From Guillardia theta CCMP2712 (Eukaryota; Cryptophyceae; Pyrenomonadales; Geminigeraceae), in NCBI RefSeq assembly GCF_000315625.1, contig NW_005434662.1:748771-793995 (forward strand): DNA of 45,225 nt, read 5' to 3'. The position numbers were made by a program, and so were the translations under genes. Positions 1 through 9,736 of this stretch are shown here, piece after piece (the stretch's first letter is position 1; each line of letters opens with the position of its first letter). Under the pieces are notes generated by a model. The model saw only the letters and a program-made list of their open reading frames with translations, did not search any database and had not been told where the DNA came from.

Positions 1-33
1 TTCCTATACCTCTCCATCTAGACGTGTTTCTCT

Positions 34-496
34 CTATCTCCTCTCCCCATATTGCTGTTTGAGGAAGTGGCGAAGAAGAGGACGAGGGAGAGGAGGGAGA
101 AAAAGGAAGGGGGAGGAGAGGAGCAAGGGGAGGGAGAGGAGCTGACCCGTCCGGGTAGAGGTAAGAAGGCGACAGGATCCTGACGAGTTGAGGATGGTGC
201 GAGAGGTAACGATTGAGATGCGACTCGTCGTGCCAGAGGGCAACCACCTGCATCGCAAGCTTCAATCTAGGCTGCAGAGATTCATTTATCACATCGTTCT
301 CGTCGTCTCGGTCGATCGCCTCGCTGATCGCTGCTGACATCTGAAGGAACTCGTCCGTTCTCCCGCCGATGAAGCCGCCGGCGAAGTAACATGGCCTCAG
401 ATGCTCTGAAATTGGATGGTCAAGAATATGTCGATGATAGCTGTTTGCAAAAGAGCAATCACGATGACTGAGAAATGAAACAATGCAGAGGGGCAG

Positions 497-561
<65 letters not shown>

Positions 562-2904
562 GGACAGCACTTGACCAGGAGCGATATATGCTCTCGAAGC
601 TGTTCTTGTCTCTGGTGTTCCCATGCCGTCTTGAATCATATGTCGGATGGCAACAAGGGGCCTTGGGAAGATGTCAGGATCTCGCACAGCAACACAAGAT
701 GAGGAGGAGATGGCGAGAAGAGGGGGTGAGAGAAGATCAAGTCGAAAGGACATAGAGAACATGAGAGGAGGAGCGGAGAAGAGGAGCGGAGGAGGAGACG
801 GCAACCTGTCCCTTGTGGGGAAGATTTCTACCGCCGCAATGCCTTTCTCCACTATCACATCAACATCAAGGTAGAAGACGACGTCTGTTTCGGTCTTCAA
901 CTTGGAGCTCTGAGACAGGAAGTAGTGATAGCGGTAGAGCGTGTCTGCTGGGAACCCTCTGCGAGAAAGGGCGTGAGGAGGAGGAAGGGGGGACGCATCC
1001 TCTGACCTGCCCCTAATCGGGATGACTTCGGAGGGAGAGGGCATGCGCGAGAAGATCTCTTCCGCTCCCCTCGGGTCGTCCGTGAAGGTGAAGAAGCAAA
1101 GGTGATGCTCACTGACGAATCTTTCCCTCACAGTCCTGATGTGCTCCGGCAGGTATGCGCAGTACCTGCAACAGGCGCCGACGTCAACCGCAGCCGACCG
1201 GAGTAAGTCTCTTGCCTCCCGGTGCAGATGGTGAGGATCCCAACCCTCATCTTGTTGAGCATGGCTCCTGAGACAGTCAGATCGGCTCTGTACTTGACGT
1301 TGACCGCCTCGTCGGACGGGGATAGCTGGCTCTCATGGATCCGGTAGAAGACGAGGACGCGGGGTACGATCACGGTCTTCACGCTGCTCATCAGCACTGC
1401 TCGCTGCCACAGCCTCAAGTCTTCTGCTGGGAGTTCAGGTCGATAGCGAAGGGGACGGAACAGGTTCTCGAGGTCGGCGGAATCCGAACAGACCTGCGGG
1501 CCTCAGTTTCAACGGGCCGTCATCGCCCGGAACCCTTACTCGAGCATGCTGGTGCAGAGTGTTGGAGCGCGCATGCCACTGGGCGTCTTGTGAGGATTCA
1601 GCAAGGCCCTGCTTGCAGTTCTGCAGCGCCAGGAGATGTAAGTTCAGTCCACCATGTTCGAGCAAAGAGAGGCAGACCGTACCAACGAAGACAGAGTCTT
1701 CCAGAAGCTCCTCGAGTATGCGACTCCAGGGTGACAGATAACGTTGTGATCTTCTCGAAGCTGACTGAAGATGTCCTCCTCGCTCACATGGTCCCTGCCC
1801 AGCAACTGTCGCCACACCCGTCAGAGACGAAGCTGAAAGCGCTTCACTCACTTCTTGTGCGGTGAGGTACACAGGATTCATCTTCGTGTTGATAACATCC
1901 ACACCCTGTCGCCTTCATGTCACCCCATGGACATCTCTCGTTCTCCTGCAGTCTCACCTCCCCTGCTTCCACAACCCGCACAAAGTACGAGGAAACCAGA
2001 TCCGCTCCCTCCATCACCGCCTCAGCCTGTGCTATGTCAGTCGATCTCACTTCCATCCCCTCATCGTTTCAACCTGCAACTTGAAGCGATCAGGAGAGTA
2101 GTAATCGTCCAGGTTGACATTGAATGCCACGTCATAGTCCTCACTAAACACCCAGTCCAGAAGGAAGTTCATCGCTACGGCATGGCTCTGAAATTCCCTT
2201 GAAAAGAACGTATACCGCTTGCCCTCAAGTCTATGCAGGTACTGTTGCATGAAAGAGTGATACTCTCCTCCATAGTTCAACTCCACGATGTCGAAGAAGG
2301 GATAGTTCTGATTCAAGATGCTCTCAATGCACTTCTCGATCCACCGATCCTCATACTTCAACCGAGCCTGTTTGTGATACAGGATCGCAACCCCTTTCAA
2401 CGGTTTACCCGAAGTGAAGCCCCTTGAGTCGTCAATTGTGGGAGCGCTACCCATGATCTCATCGTAATGCCGAACGTCATGGAAGTCATCCTCGGAGTCT
2501 ACGACAGAGAAAGAGATCTCTTCTTGCTGCAAAAATGGCCTGGTAGACTCAGCCCCTTCGATTCGGATGGTGTGAACACCCGGGCTCAAGTCGGCCGGAA
2601 AGACCTTGGAGTAGGCAGCACCATTACTGATGTCGACCTCCTCGTAAGTCTCTTCGTCCACGATTATCCTCATCGACAGCCTCTGACTGCCAGCCCTGCA
2701 AGCTCCGCTCCTCGAAGAGTTCCCGTACGACAGGAAGAAGGAGACGGGAAGTTTGCCGCGCACGAGGACCCAGCCTCGCATCGGCGATGTCGCATGCACC
2801 CTGATAGGGATCTCATCGTCTTCTCTTCGTCCTCGCGCATCTCCTCCTCCTCCCATCGTGCTCACCACCACCAGCATCGCCATGGCCAACCTCCACATCG
2901 CCAT
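34..2904 (-). CDS. Two-domain glycosyltransferase: GT2-like domain fused to GT6-like domain
   Basis: Multi-exon gene of roughly 700 residues. The start chosen is the ATG at 2904, which opens a signal-peptide-like stretch (MAMWRLAMAMLVVVS); the frame is open further upstream but only through the GC-rich repeat. The N-terminal half reads as a GT-A family 2 fold: a 'SILNQNYP' segment, an NLDD metal-binding type motif, then 'PAEDLRLW' and 'YRIHESQ' near its end. After an intron at 1166-1215 the protein resumes as a GT6 (ABO/alpha-1,3-galactosyltransferase family) domain: 'VGILTICTGRY', 'FTFTDD', 'LYRYHYFLSQ', the DVDV metal motif, 'RAYIAPG', 'GGFIGG', 'ALWHDESHLNRY' and 'LSPSYLYPDG', all in family order. 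Introns seen include 2027-2073 (47 nt), about 390-570 (hexamer repeat) and 1166-1215 (GC-AG). One frame break lies at the CCC run 1904-1906. The stop is at 34 or 18, depending on the last acceptor. Likely a secretory-pathway enzyme; donor and acceptor sugars are unknown. Domain calls are strong, exact exon ends less so. Confidence 0.82.
496..563. repeat. Hexanucleotide tandem repeat (GAGCAC)n
   Basis: About eleven perfect copies of GAGCAC. The array sits inside the intron between the 'RAYIAPG' and 'GGFIGG' exons of the GT6-like domain, so it is not coding despite being open in several frames (Ser-Cys, Ala-Arg or Ser-Thr repeats). Confidence 0.9.
1166..1215 (-). other. GC-AG intron, 50 nt, in the GT2-GT6 gene
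   Basis: On the minus strand the exon ends ACCGGGAG, the intron begins GCAAGAG and ends TTGCAG, and the next exon begins GTACTGC. Splicing restores the GT6 'TGRY' motif (T-G-R-Y-C), which is otherwise interrupted. No GT donor nearby gives the correct phase with a plausible intron length. Confidence 0.75.
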
Positions 2905-2959
2905 CCCACCTAGAGCAGCATTTTTCCTGGGACGCAGAGACCCGAGTTTGCTGAGTAGG

Positions 2960-3065
2960 CCTAGATCGACCGGGCCGGGGCCGCCGCCATCCGGGCCCGG
3001 GCCCGACCCGGCCTGAGTCACTGACCGGACCGTCGGTCACGGTTACGGTTCAGTTGTTAGGCTCA
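2960..3065. repeat. GC-rich dispersed repeat, copy 1 (upstream of the glycosyltransferase)
   Basis: Contains a GGGCCCGGGCCCG core flanked by CCGGGCCGGGG and by TGAGTCACTGACC and GTCGGTCACGGT elements. Similar combinations occur near 15050, 24255 and 31110 in this window, always outside confident coding sequence. It covers the region just before the gene's start codon, so it may overlap the promoter. Confidence 0.6.
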
Positions 3066-4026
3066 GTTGTACTAGGATACCGAAGTAACTTGTAACTAGT
3101 AATGCCGACATCAGTTGACCTTCTAACTGACTTAAAGTCTAGCATTGTAGTAGATTGCATTGAGCCACAGGTTCTTTGGTTCGTTGGAATGGATTATGGC
3201 GAGTCTGGTTCTGGTGTCTAGTGAATAGATTCCTGACTCCGCTCTGCCATTCTGCCAGTGTTGATAAGGGGCAGCCCGTTCCAGGTAGATCAGTGTTGTG
3301 TTTTTCATACATTCTCAGAGATTTCGTTGACGTCATCTCACCGCGGTTGTCTACGCGGCGTACAATGTTGTCTACCGCGTACAACTCTACTCATACAACT
3401 GTTCACTTTCAGTTTCGCTATCGACAGATTCTTCAGAGGTAATGTCTTCAAATTCTTGGCGAACATCCCATATGCTGATGGGTATAGATCTCATAGGTGT
3501 CGGTCTGAAAGCTTTTTTTTCATCCTTGTGTGCTTCGTAGTACACTGGGCCTTGTTCCCTCCCCATCTGAGAGAGTTTTCATTGGTGTAATAGGTGAGTC
3601 CGTCCGGGGTCTGTTTCTGAGTGATGGGTTGCTAGTCGAGGTTTAGAAGTGAGAGAAAACTCTCCTGTTGTATTACTCGTAGCAAGGATTTCTTGTCCCA
3701 TTGTATTGAGTTGGTTGTAGAGATAAATCTATTGGTTTTGACGTCTGCTTCTTTGATTTCGATGTACCATAGATATGTCTTGGGGCAAAAATAGAATGGT
3801 ATGAAATCCTTGTTTGTAGTGATGATACCATGTGTTCCTTTCGATACGCTCCCTTGGTGAATTACAGTATTACCACTGTTAGTTATGCGCCATATCGATA
3901 ATAGATTTGTGACAGCATTCTTGTCATGAATAATTGTGGCAAGAGTCGCGAAAGCTTATGCCTTGTTGGTGACTGATTCCATTTTGCCTACGAGTAGACC
4001 TCAATGATGGATGTGGTAATTTCGCT
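3066..4026. other. AT-richer intergenic stretch, probable decayed retroelement interior
   Basis: No gene supported. Both strands show only short interrupted frames (for example minus 3139-3384). The minus strand continues downstream of the protease-like frame at 4027 but meets repeated stops. No reverse transcriptase, RNase H or integrase motif could be read. Base composition is clearly more AT-rich than in the neighbouring genes. Confidence 0.5.
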
Positions 4027-4870
4027 CTAGTATGCAAACTTTTTCCGAATCCAGTTACTATCACAGAGAACACTGATAGTTGCTCCTGAGTCAACGATAG
4101 CGAACAGCGAATGCTTGTTCTGTGTTGATCTACAGGTCATGAAGACTTTGGGTACTGCTTCAAATATGGAATTTAGGAACCAGGGGATGGATACTTTCGA
4201 AAACAGGGTCGCATCTAACTGGATGTGGTCTGTTTGAAGAGGTATTCCCTTGGATTTACGTGGTTGTAGTGTGTGACATTTCGAGTAATCTTTTCCAGAT
4301 TTATTCTTATGCCTATTGTTTTTAGCAATCATAGTGGATTTAGCGGCAGCCTTGCGAACAGTTTCTTTCAGACGTCTTGGAGGTGAAGAAGCCTCCTCTT
4401 CGTCTTCAGACATTTTTCTTCCTCGCTTGCCTCATCTGCGCTGTAATCGTTGGATTCAGCGGCATGATTGGCTACTCTATTTAGTGCTCGGGTGAGGTTT
4501 ACAATGAAACTCTTGTCACCCAAGTCTTGTTTCTTCTTTAACTTCGACTTTGGGTAACTCCCGCTGTCCTCATTTGAACAGTTGGGTTTTTTCTGGCGAA
4601 AGTTTTTTGCGTTGGGTTTCCCACCGAACTTGGGTTTGTTGAAGCCCTTATTCGGTTGGTTCCCGACTTGTGCGGCCGCTCGAGTAGCTTCTTGTTGTTT
4701 CTTTCTCCAACTGTAGTATTGGACGTTCGGTAGACCATGTTACTCTTGCGCTTTGGGCCTTCTCGCTTTGAGTCTCCTGGTGTTTCTGCCTTCCGTTTGT
4801 TTGGACTTGGTAGATCCTTGCTTAGTGAGGTGAAGACGTTCTTCGTGGAATCTTTGAAGACTTTCAATTG
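4027..4870 (-). mobile_element. LTR-retrotransposon relic: gag tail plus aspartic-protease-like segment
   Basis: The frame at 4413-4027 ends with 'FAIVDSGATISVLCDSNW', which matches the retropepsin-like active-site region (hydrophobic-D-S/T-G-A). Upstream (4867-4430) is a Lys/Asn/Gln-rich basic stretch like a Gag C-terminus, split between frames: one frame is open to about 4720, where TAA blocks it, and it runs on past the start of the protease frame in a different phase. Frameshifts and stops therefore make it non-functional. No zinc knuckle was seen. Its 5' side ends abruptly near 4919, where the palindrome begins. The class (Copia or Gypsy) cannot be settled. Confidence 0.6.
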
Positions 4871-4919
4871 TTTGTTGGGGGCCAGTTCAGATGATAGGCT
4901 GTGAAGAATGAAGCTAGTT

Positions 4920-5008
4920 GCATCTACATCCTGGAAGTTGTGATAACCACACCGGCATTCTTGTACTGTGTCGCCCTGGTACCCGAGAGCTTGGACATGA
5001 GCTCGATT
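4920..5008 (+). pseudogene. Inverted fragment of the TLC-domain gene exon 1 (left outer edge)
   Basis: Plus-strand copy of codons for residues around 'ICIYILEVVITTPAFLYCVA' to 'LDMSS', nearly identical to 7711-7795 in the intact right gene but opposite in orientation to the gene in the same arm. It is truncated at 4920 by the retroelement junction. Too short to encode anything functional. Confidence 0.85.
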
Positions 5009-5305
5009 CGAACGTGTGTCCGCCTCAGATACCGTACAATCACGCCGTGACCGTGACGGCCGCGCCCTGCCCGGTGACTTCTGAGCTACCGATTTTAACT
5101 TGAAGTCGCTGAGATGAGTGGCTGAGCTGAGTAGTAGACGAGGTCTCGGGAATCGAGCTTTACTTCTTCTATCAAGAGGTATATAGACTGATTAGTAGGG
5201 CAGCATGCTTGCCGTGGAGGCTGACGACAAAGACGATCTGGTACTAACACAAATAGACTCATGTCAGTGGAGGGACTCTGGCAAAAAGAAATGAGAAGGT
5301 TATGA

Positions 5306-6451
5306 CTACCTGCTATTAAGTGGAGACTTGCATGGGGTACTGGGCTCTGACCCATCAAGAAGTACAACATCGACCAGGTGTTGAGCTTCGCAGTCACCCT
5401 TGAGCCCCTTCTTTGCCACGGTGTCTCGATCTACCTGCAGCTGACTATCGTCGCTCTTCGATGCGTGCTTCAGGCTGATGAGATACAGGGTGTAGTTCGC
5501 CTTGAGCTGTTTTATCGGTGACGTCAGCAAACAATCTCCGCAAGCATGTACCTCAAACAGCACGTACCTGAAGCACCACAAGCAGAATGCTCGCAATGGG
5601 GATGTAAACCTTGAAGAACAGCTCCCAGTCGAAGCTCCCTCTGATACTGATGATCTTCTTCGTGGGATACAGCAATCCTCGGTGATACACGGCCCATGTC
5701 AGGCAAAACGCATACACCTTTGTGATGCAGGACCAGATGGCTGCGAACTGAAGCATACGTCGGACGACTCGAGACTCGCTGAAGCGATACAGGAGAAGTG
5801 CGATGAAAGTGGGTTGCTCTGTCACGGCGGCGAAGAGAAGGCTTGTAGCAAAGTATGGTACAATGCGCTGTAAAGAAAGAAGAGATAGTCAGCGCCTTGC
5901 AAGGTTGGACATGTCCAACAGACGGGGCAAGCGTTGTATATTACCAGGTCAAGGGTGTAGTACAGAGCGTTCCACAAGACAACCCCAACCAAGATAGTCA
6001 TGAGGTGATGTGTCAGCAGCATCCAGTCTATCCGATCCTTGTACAGCATCTCAAAGATGTATAAATGTACCACCAAGCTTCCCATCGTACCAGCCGCTTT
6101 GTACTGCTCCACGACTGTATCCTCAGTCCCGATCGAGCTCATGTCCAAGCTCTCGGGTACCAGGGCGACACAGTACAAGAATGCCGGTGTGGTTATCACA
6201 ACTTCCAGGATGTAGATGCATATGTTCTTCTTTGTTCTAGAGCTCATGCTTGCATACTTGGATGAACTCTTGGTCAGCGCCATGTCCAGCACCTTCGCAC
6301 CTGCCCAGCAGCCAAGGAGCAACAAGGCCGTCGCAGACGAAACGATGTAGAAGTCCCAGGGGGCTTGCAGGCCCAGACATGCGATGCTGTCGGAGAAGAG
6401 ACTTGCATCGAGAGGGCCTTGGAGTGCGTGGATAGAGGATGAGTTGGGCAT
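5306..6451 (-). CDS. TLC-domain multi-pass membrane protein, copy A
   Basis: Exons 6451-5945, 5867-5568 and 5506-5306 (introns of 77 and 61 nt, GT-AG) give 335 residues, identical to copy B. Several hydrophobic segments and the central 'YIFEMLYKDRIDW..LLTHHLMTI' region fit the TRAM-LAG1-CLN8 (TLC) fold, where a His-His pair follows a membrane segment. 'TEQPTF' and later membrane helices also fit. TLC proteins of the CLN8/TLCD type act in ER or plasma-membrane lipid metabolism, while ceramide synthases share the fold but carry a longer Lag1p motif that is not evident here. The start ATG at 6451 was chosen because the upstream in-frame triplet at 6457 is GTG. Substrate unknown. It is transcribed away from copy B, with a shared about 1-kb spacer including the minisatellite loop. 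Confidence 0.8.
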
Positions 6452-6642
6452 GTTCACAGCCTGGTGCTACGAAGAGAACAAGTCAGATGTACGTGTAGAT
6501 CAGATCATCGAGAATCACGTGACTATCTAGATCTTTCATTGTAATAGTGCTCTTTCCTACTGCTTGCTATTGTGACCTTGCTGTACTTCATTCCCTTTCG
6601 ATCTCACAGCATCTCCCTCCAATACGCACTGCGTGCCTCGAC

Positions 6643-7283
6643 TTTCCTCCCTGTCCGGGAACAAGCAGCCGTAACCCACCCCCCTCTTGTGCCATGAGAC
6701 CACCCTACCCATGAGAGTTAACTGTCGAAGACCCCCTACCTGTGAAAGATAACAGTCTTGCAGCTAGCTCTCGGATATTGATTCCCGGTGTAGCGGAAAT
6801 AGCGGAGCTACGAGGAGCTGCCTGCTCGTCATTTGTTTACTCTCACAGGTGGGGTGGTTTCGATGGGAGATGAGGGGTGTCTTTATGTACCGTACGGCTG
6901 CAAGGCTGTTAACTTTCACAGGTAGGGTGGTCTTGATGGGAGATGAGGGGTGGCCTTATAAACCATCATCGGCGGCTGAAAACAGCCGGAGCTACGGTCA
7001 GCAGGCTCTTGGACATTTAACTCTCATGGGTAGGGTGGTCTCATGGCACAAGAGGGGGTGGGTTACGGCTGCTTGTTTCCCAGCGCTGCAAGGCAGTTAA
7101 CTCTCATGGGTAGGGTGGTCTCATGGCACAAGAGGGGGTGGGTTACGGCTGTTTGTTTCCCAGCGCTGCAAGGCAGTTAACTCTCATGGGTAGGGTGGTC
7201 TCATGGCACAAGAGGGGGGTGGGTTACGGCTGCTTGTTTCCCAGCGATACAGTGAGCCCTGGGAACGGTGCACCGGGAGGGAG
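6643..7283. repeat. Loop between palindrome arms with 80-nt minisatellite
   Basis: Three near-perfect 80-nt units begin at 7017, 7097 and 7177 (each starts TTAACTCTCATGGGTAGGGTGG and includes CAAGAGGGGGTGGGTTACGG). Diverged plus-strand relatives lie at about 6840-6960, and one inverted copy at about 6661-6740. The inverted copy extends the palindrome in gapped form into the loop. The region lies between the two divergent TLC start codons, so promoters must be here or in the adjoining arm ends. No convincing coding frame. Confidence 0.85.
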
Positions 7284-9006
7284 GTCGAGGCACGCAGTGC
7301 GTATTGGAGGGAGATGCTGTGAGATCGAAAGGGAATGAAGTACAGCAAGGTCACAATAGCAAGCAGTAGGAAAGAGCACTATTACAATGAAAGATCTAGA
7401 TAGTCACGTGATTCTCGATGATCTGATCTACACGTACATCTGACTTGTTCTCTTCGTAGCACCAGGCTGTGAACATGCCCAACTCATCCTCTATCCACGC
7501 ACTCCAAGGCCCTCTCGATGCAAGTCTCTTCTCCGACAGCATCGCATGTCTGGGCCTGCAAGCCCCCTGGGACTTCTACATCGTTTCGTCTGCGACGGCC
7601 TTGTTGCTCCTTGGCTGCTGGGCAGGTGCGAAGGTGCTGGACATGGCGCTGACCAAGAGTTCATCCAAGTATGCAAGCATGAGCTCTAGAACAAAGAAGA
7701 ACATATGCATCTACATCCTGGAAGTTGTGATAACCACACCGGCATTCTTGTACTGTGTCGCCCTGGTACCCGAGAGCTTGGACATGAGCTCGATCGGGAC
7801 TGAGGATACAGTCGTGGAGCAGTACAAAGCGGCTGGTACGATGGGAAGCTTGGTGGTACATTTATACATCTTTGAGATGCTGTACAAGGATCGGATAGAC
7901 TGGATGCTGCTGACACATCACCTCATGACTATCTTGGTTGGGGTTGTCTTGTGGAACGCTCTGTACTACACCCTTGACCTGGTAATATACAACGCTTGCC
8001 CCGTCTGTTGGACATGTCCAACCTTGCAAGGCGCTGACTATCTCTTCTTTCTTTACAGCGCATTGTACCATACTTTGCTACAAGCCTTCTCTTCGCCGCC
8101 GTGACAGAGCAACCCACTTTCATCGCACTTCTCCTGTATCGCTTCAGCGAGTCTCGAGTCGTCCGACGTATGCTTCAGTTCGCAGCCATCTGGTCCTGCA
8201 TCACAAAGGTGTATGCGTTTTGCCTGACATGGGCCGTGTATCACCGAGGATTGCTGTATCCCACGAAGAAGATCATCAGTATCAGAGGGAGCTTCGACTG
8301 GGAGCTGTTCTTCAAGGTTTACATCCCCATTGCGAGCATTCTGCTTGTGGTGCTTCAGGTACGTGCTGTTTGAGGTACATGCTTGCGGAGATTGTTTGCT
8401 GACGTCACCGATAAAACAGCTCAAGGCGAACTACACCCTGTATCTCATCAGCCTGAAGCACGCATCGAAGAGCGACGATAGTCAGCTGCAGGTAGATCGA
8501 GACACCGTGGCAAAGAAGGGGCTCAAGGGTGACTGCGAAGCTCAACACCTGGTCGATGTTGTACTTCTTGATGGGTCAGAGCCCAGTACCCCATGCAAGT
8601 CTCCACTTAATAGCAGGTAGTCATCACCTTCTCATTTCTTTTTGCCAGAGTCCCTCCACTGACATGAGTCTATTTGTGTTAGTACCAGATCGTCTTTGTC
8701 GTCAGCCTCCACGGCAAGCATGCTGCCCTACTAATCAGTCTATATACCTCTTGATAGAAGAAGTAAAGCTCGATTCCCGAGACCTCGTCTACTACTCAGC
8801 TCAGCCACTCATCTCAGCGACTTCAAGTTAAAATCGGTAGCTCAGAAGTCACCGGGCAGGGCGCGGCCGTCACGGTCACGGCGTGATTGTACGGTATCTG
8901 AGGCGGACACACGTTCGAATCGAGCTCATGTCCAAGCTCTCGGGTACCAGGGCGACACAGTACAAGAATGCCGGTGTGGTTGTTACAACTTCCAAGATGT
9001 AGATGC
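7284..9006. repeat. Right arm of the 1.72-kb inverted duplication
   Basis: Partner of 4920-6642, about 99.8 percent identical by eye. It contains the intact TLC gene copy B, the same 3' flank including a short GC-rich GTGACCGTGACGGCCGCG-type element, and an outer inverted TLC fragment that continues past the arm boundary to about 9054. Confidence 0.95.
7475..8620 (+). CDS. TLC-domain multi-pass membrane protein, copy B
   Basis: Exons 7475-7981, 8059-8358 and 8420-8620 give 335 residues. Both introns are GT-AG and phase 0, and splicing joins 'YYTLDL' to 'RIVPYFA' and 'LLVVLQ' to 'LKANYTL', keeping the hydrophobic TLC pattern. The His-His pair in 'LLTHHLMT' sits in the central part. The C-terminal 60 residues after the last helix are polar and look cytosolic. 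The protein sequence is identical to copy A; the first difference between copies on this side is at 8625, just after the stop. Identity including introns means either very recent duplication, ongoing gene conversion, or an assembly fold-back. Family function is lipid-related membrane work; specific activity unknown. Confidence 0.82.
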
Positions 9007-9054
9007 GTATTTTCTTCTCTTTGTTCTAGAGCTCATGCTTGCATACTTGGATGT
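8918..9054 (-). pseudogene. Inverted fragment of TLC gene exon 1 (right outer edge)
   Basis: Runs from a GAGCTCATGTCCAAGC segment to CATGCTTGCATACTTGGATG and resembles the left-arm strand at about 6140-6263, with several substitutions and small indels (for example TTCTTCTCTTTG versus TTCTTCTTTG). The part beyond 9006 has no partner on the left side, so this fragment is longer than its left counterpart, which was truncated. Confidence 0.8.
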
Positions 9055-9172
9055 ACCCTTTGATGTCGTACCCTTGACATCGTTGCACTTAGAACGATGC
9101 AACAGCATCATGCCGAAATAGCACAAGCTAGAAGGGCGATACGGAGTTTTAAGTGGAGTACCTCCGGTACCG

Positions 9173-9455
9173 TGTCGGGTCAACGTGGCAGGGGTGCATC
9201 TTGTACGATGGACCTGGCGGCTAGTCGTAAACTCAGTACAGACGGCATGTATAGTACTACGAGGATGAGACCTGACCGTACCTCAGCAAGATCATCTACG
9301 ACACTATTTAAACCGGGAGAGGAGCGGCTCGAGCCTGTGTTGCGCGTCGCTGCTCGCTTCCTTGGCGGTCCCTTCATACGCTTTCTTGCTACTGCTGATA
9401 CATAAACAAATCTAGCTTCATTCTTCATTCTTCCACCGGTTTTGATATCAGAGTG
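9173..9455 (+). mobile_element. LTR-like sequence with primer-binding-site-like motif
   Basis: A 263-nt block starts TGTCGGG and ends CTTCCA (TG...CA, as in LTRs). It has a TATTTAA box at about 9305 and is followed after four bases by TTTTGATATCAGAGTG, close to the initiator-Met tRNA complementary primer-binding site common in Copia elements (TGGTATCAGAG). No second LTR and no internal coding region follow. Probably a truncated 5' end of an element. The assignment rests on these short motifs only. Confidence 0.45.
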
Positions 9456-9736
9456 TAGCCTATGATATTGTATTCTGGTTATTACCCAATTGCAAGATTG
9501 TGTACTTTCATGACTCTCTCCCCGAGGCTTTGCTTTGAGTCTCAGAGTCTCGATTCGTCATCCGGCGCAATCCAGTACATGACATCATAACTACCCATAA
9601 GAATATTTTGATATTCATCGATCTTTCCAATATCATCAGGCTTCCTTACTGACCATTGGCCATACCGTAGTGCCTGGGCCTCCTTCCACTGAACGTTCAG
9701 TGGGCCATCCTAACAAGACCTTGAACTTTATTATCG
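9456..9736. other. Intergenic, no gene seen
   Basis: AT-richer sequence between the LTR-like block and the 3' end of the coiled-coil gene. It may include decayed retroelement interior and the 3' UTR of the minus-strand gene. No motif or ORF could be supported. Confidence 0.5.

Larger units (their letters stand above)
4920..6642. repeat. Left arm of a 1.72-kb inverted duplication
   Basis: Reverse complement of 7284-9006, with paired positions summing to 13926 and no gaps over 1723 nt. Differences seen: 5301 versus 8625, and three near the outer end (about 4926-4940 versus 8986-9000). Outside this range the similarity stops at 4919/9007 and becomes gapped at 6643/7283. The arm contains a complete TLC-domain gene, its flanks, and an outer inverted fragment of the same gene. 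Confidence 0.95.

Noticed and set aside
3066-4026. Reverse transcriptase or integrase of the retroelement
   Set aside because: Searched both strands by eye for YxDD, HHCC and DDE patterns; only short broken frames found.
7017-7256. CRISPR array
   Set aside because: Units are contiguous 80-nt tandem repeats with no unique spacers, in a eukaryotic intron-bearing region.
7475-8620. Fatty-acid elongase (ELO) assignment for the duplicated membrane protein
   Set aside because: It is multi-pass with a His-His pair, but the elongase HxxHH box and surrounding motifs are absent; the pattern fits the TLC fold.
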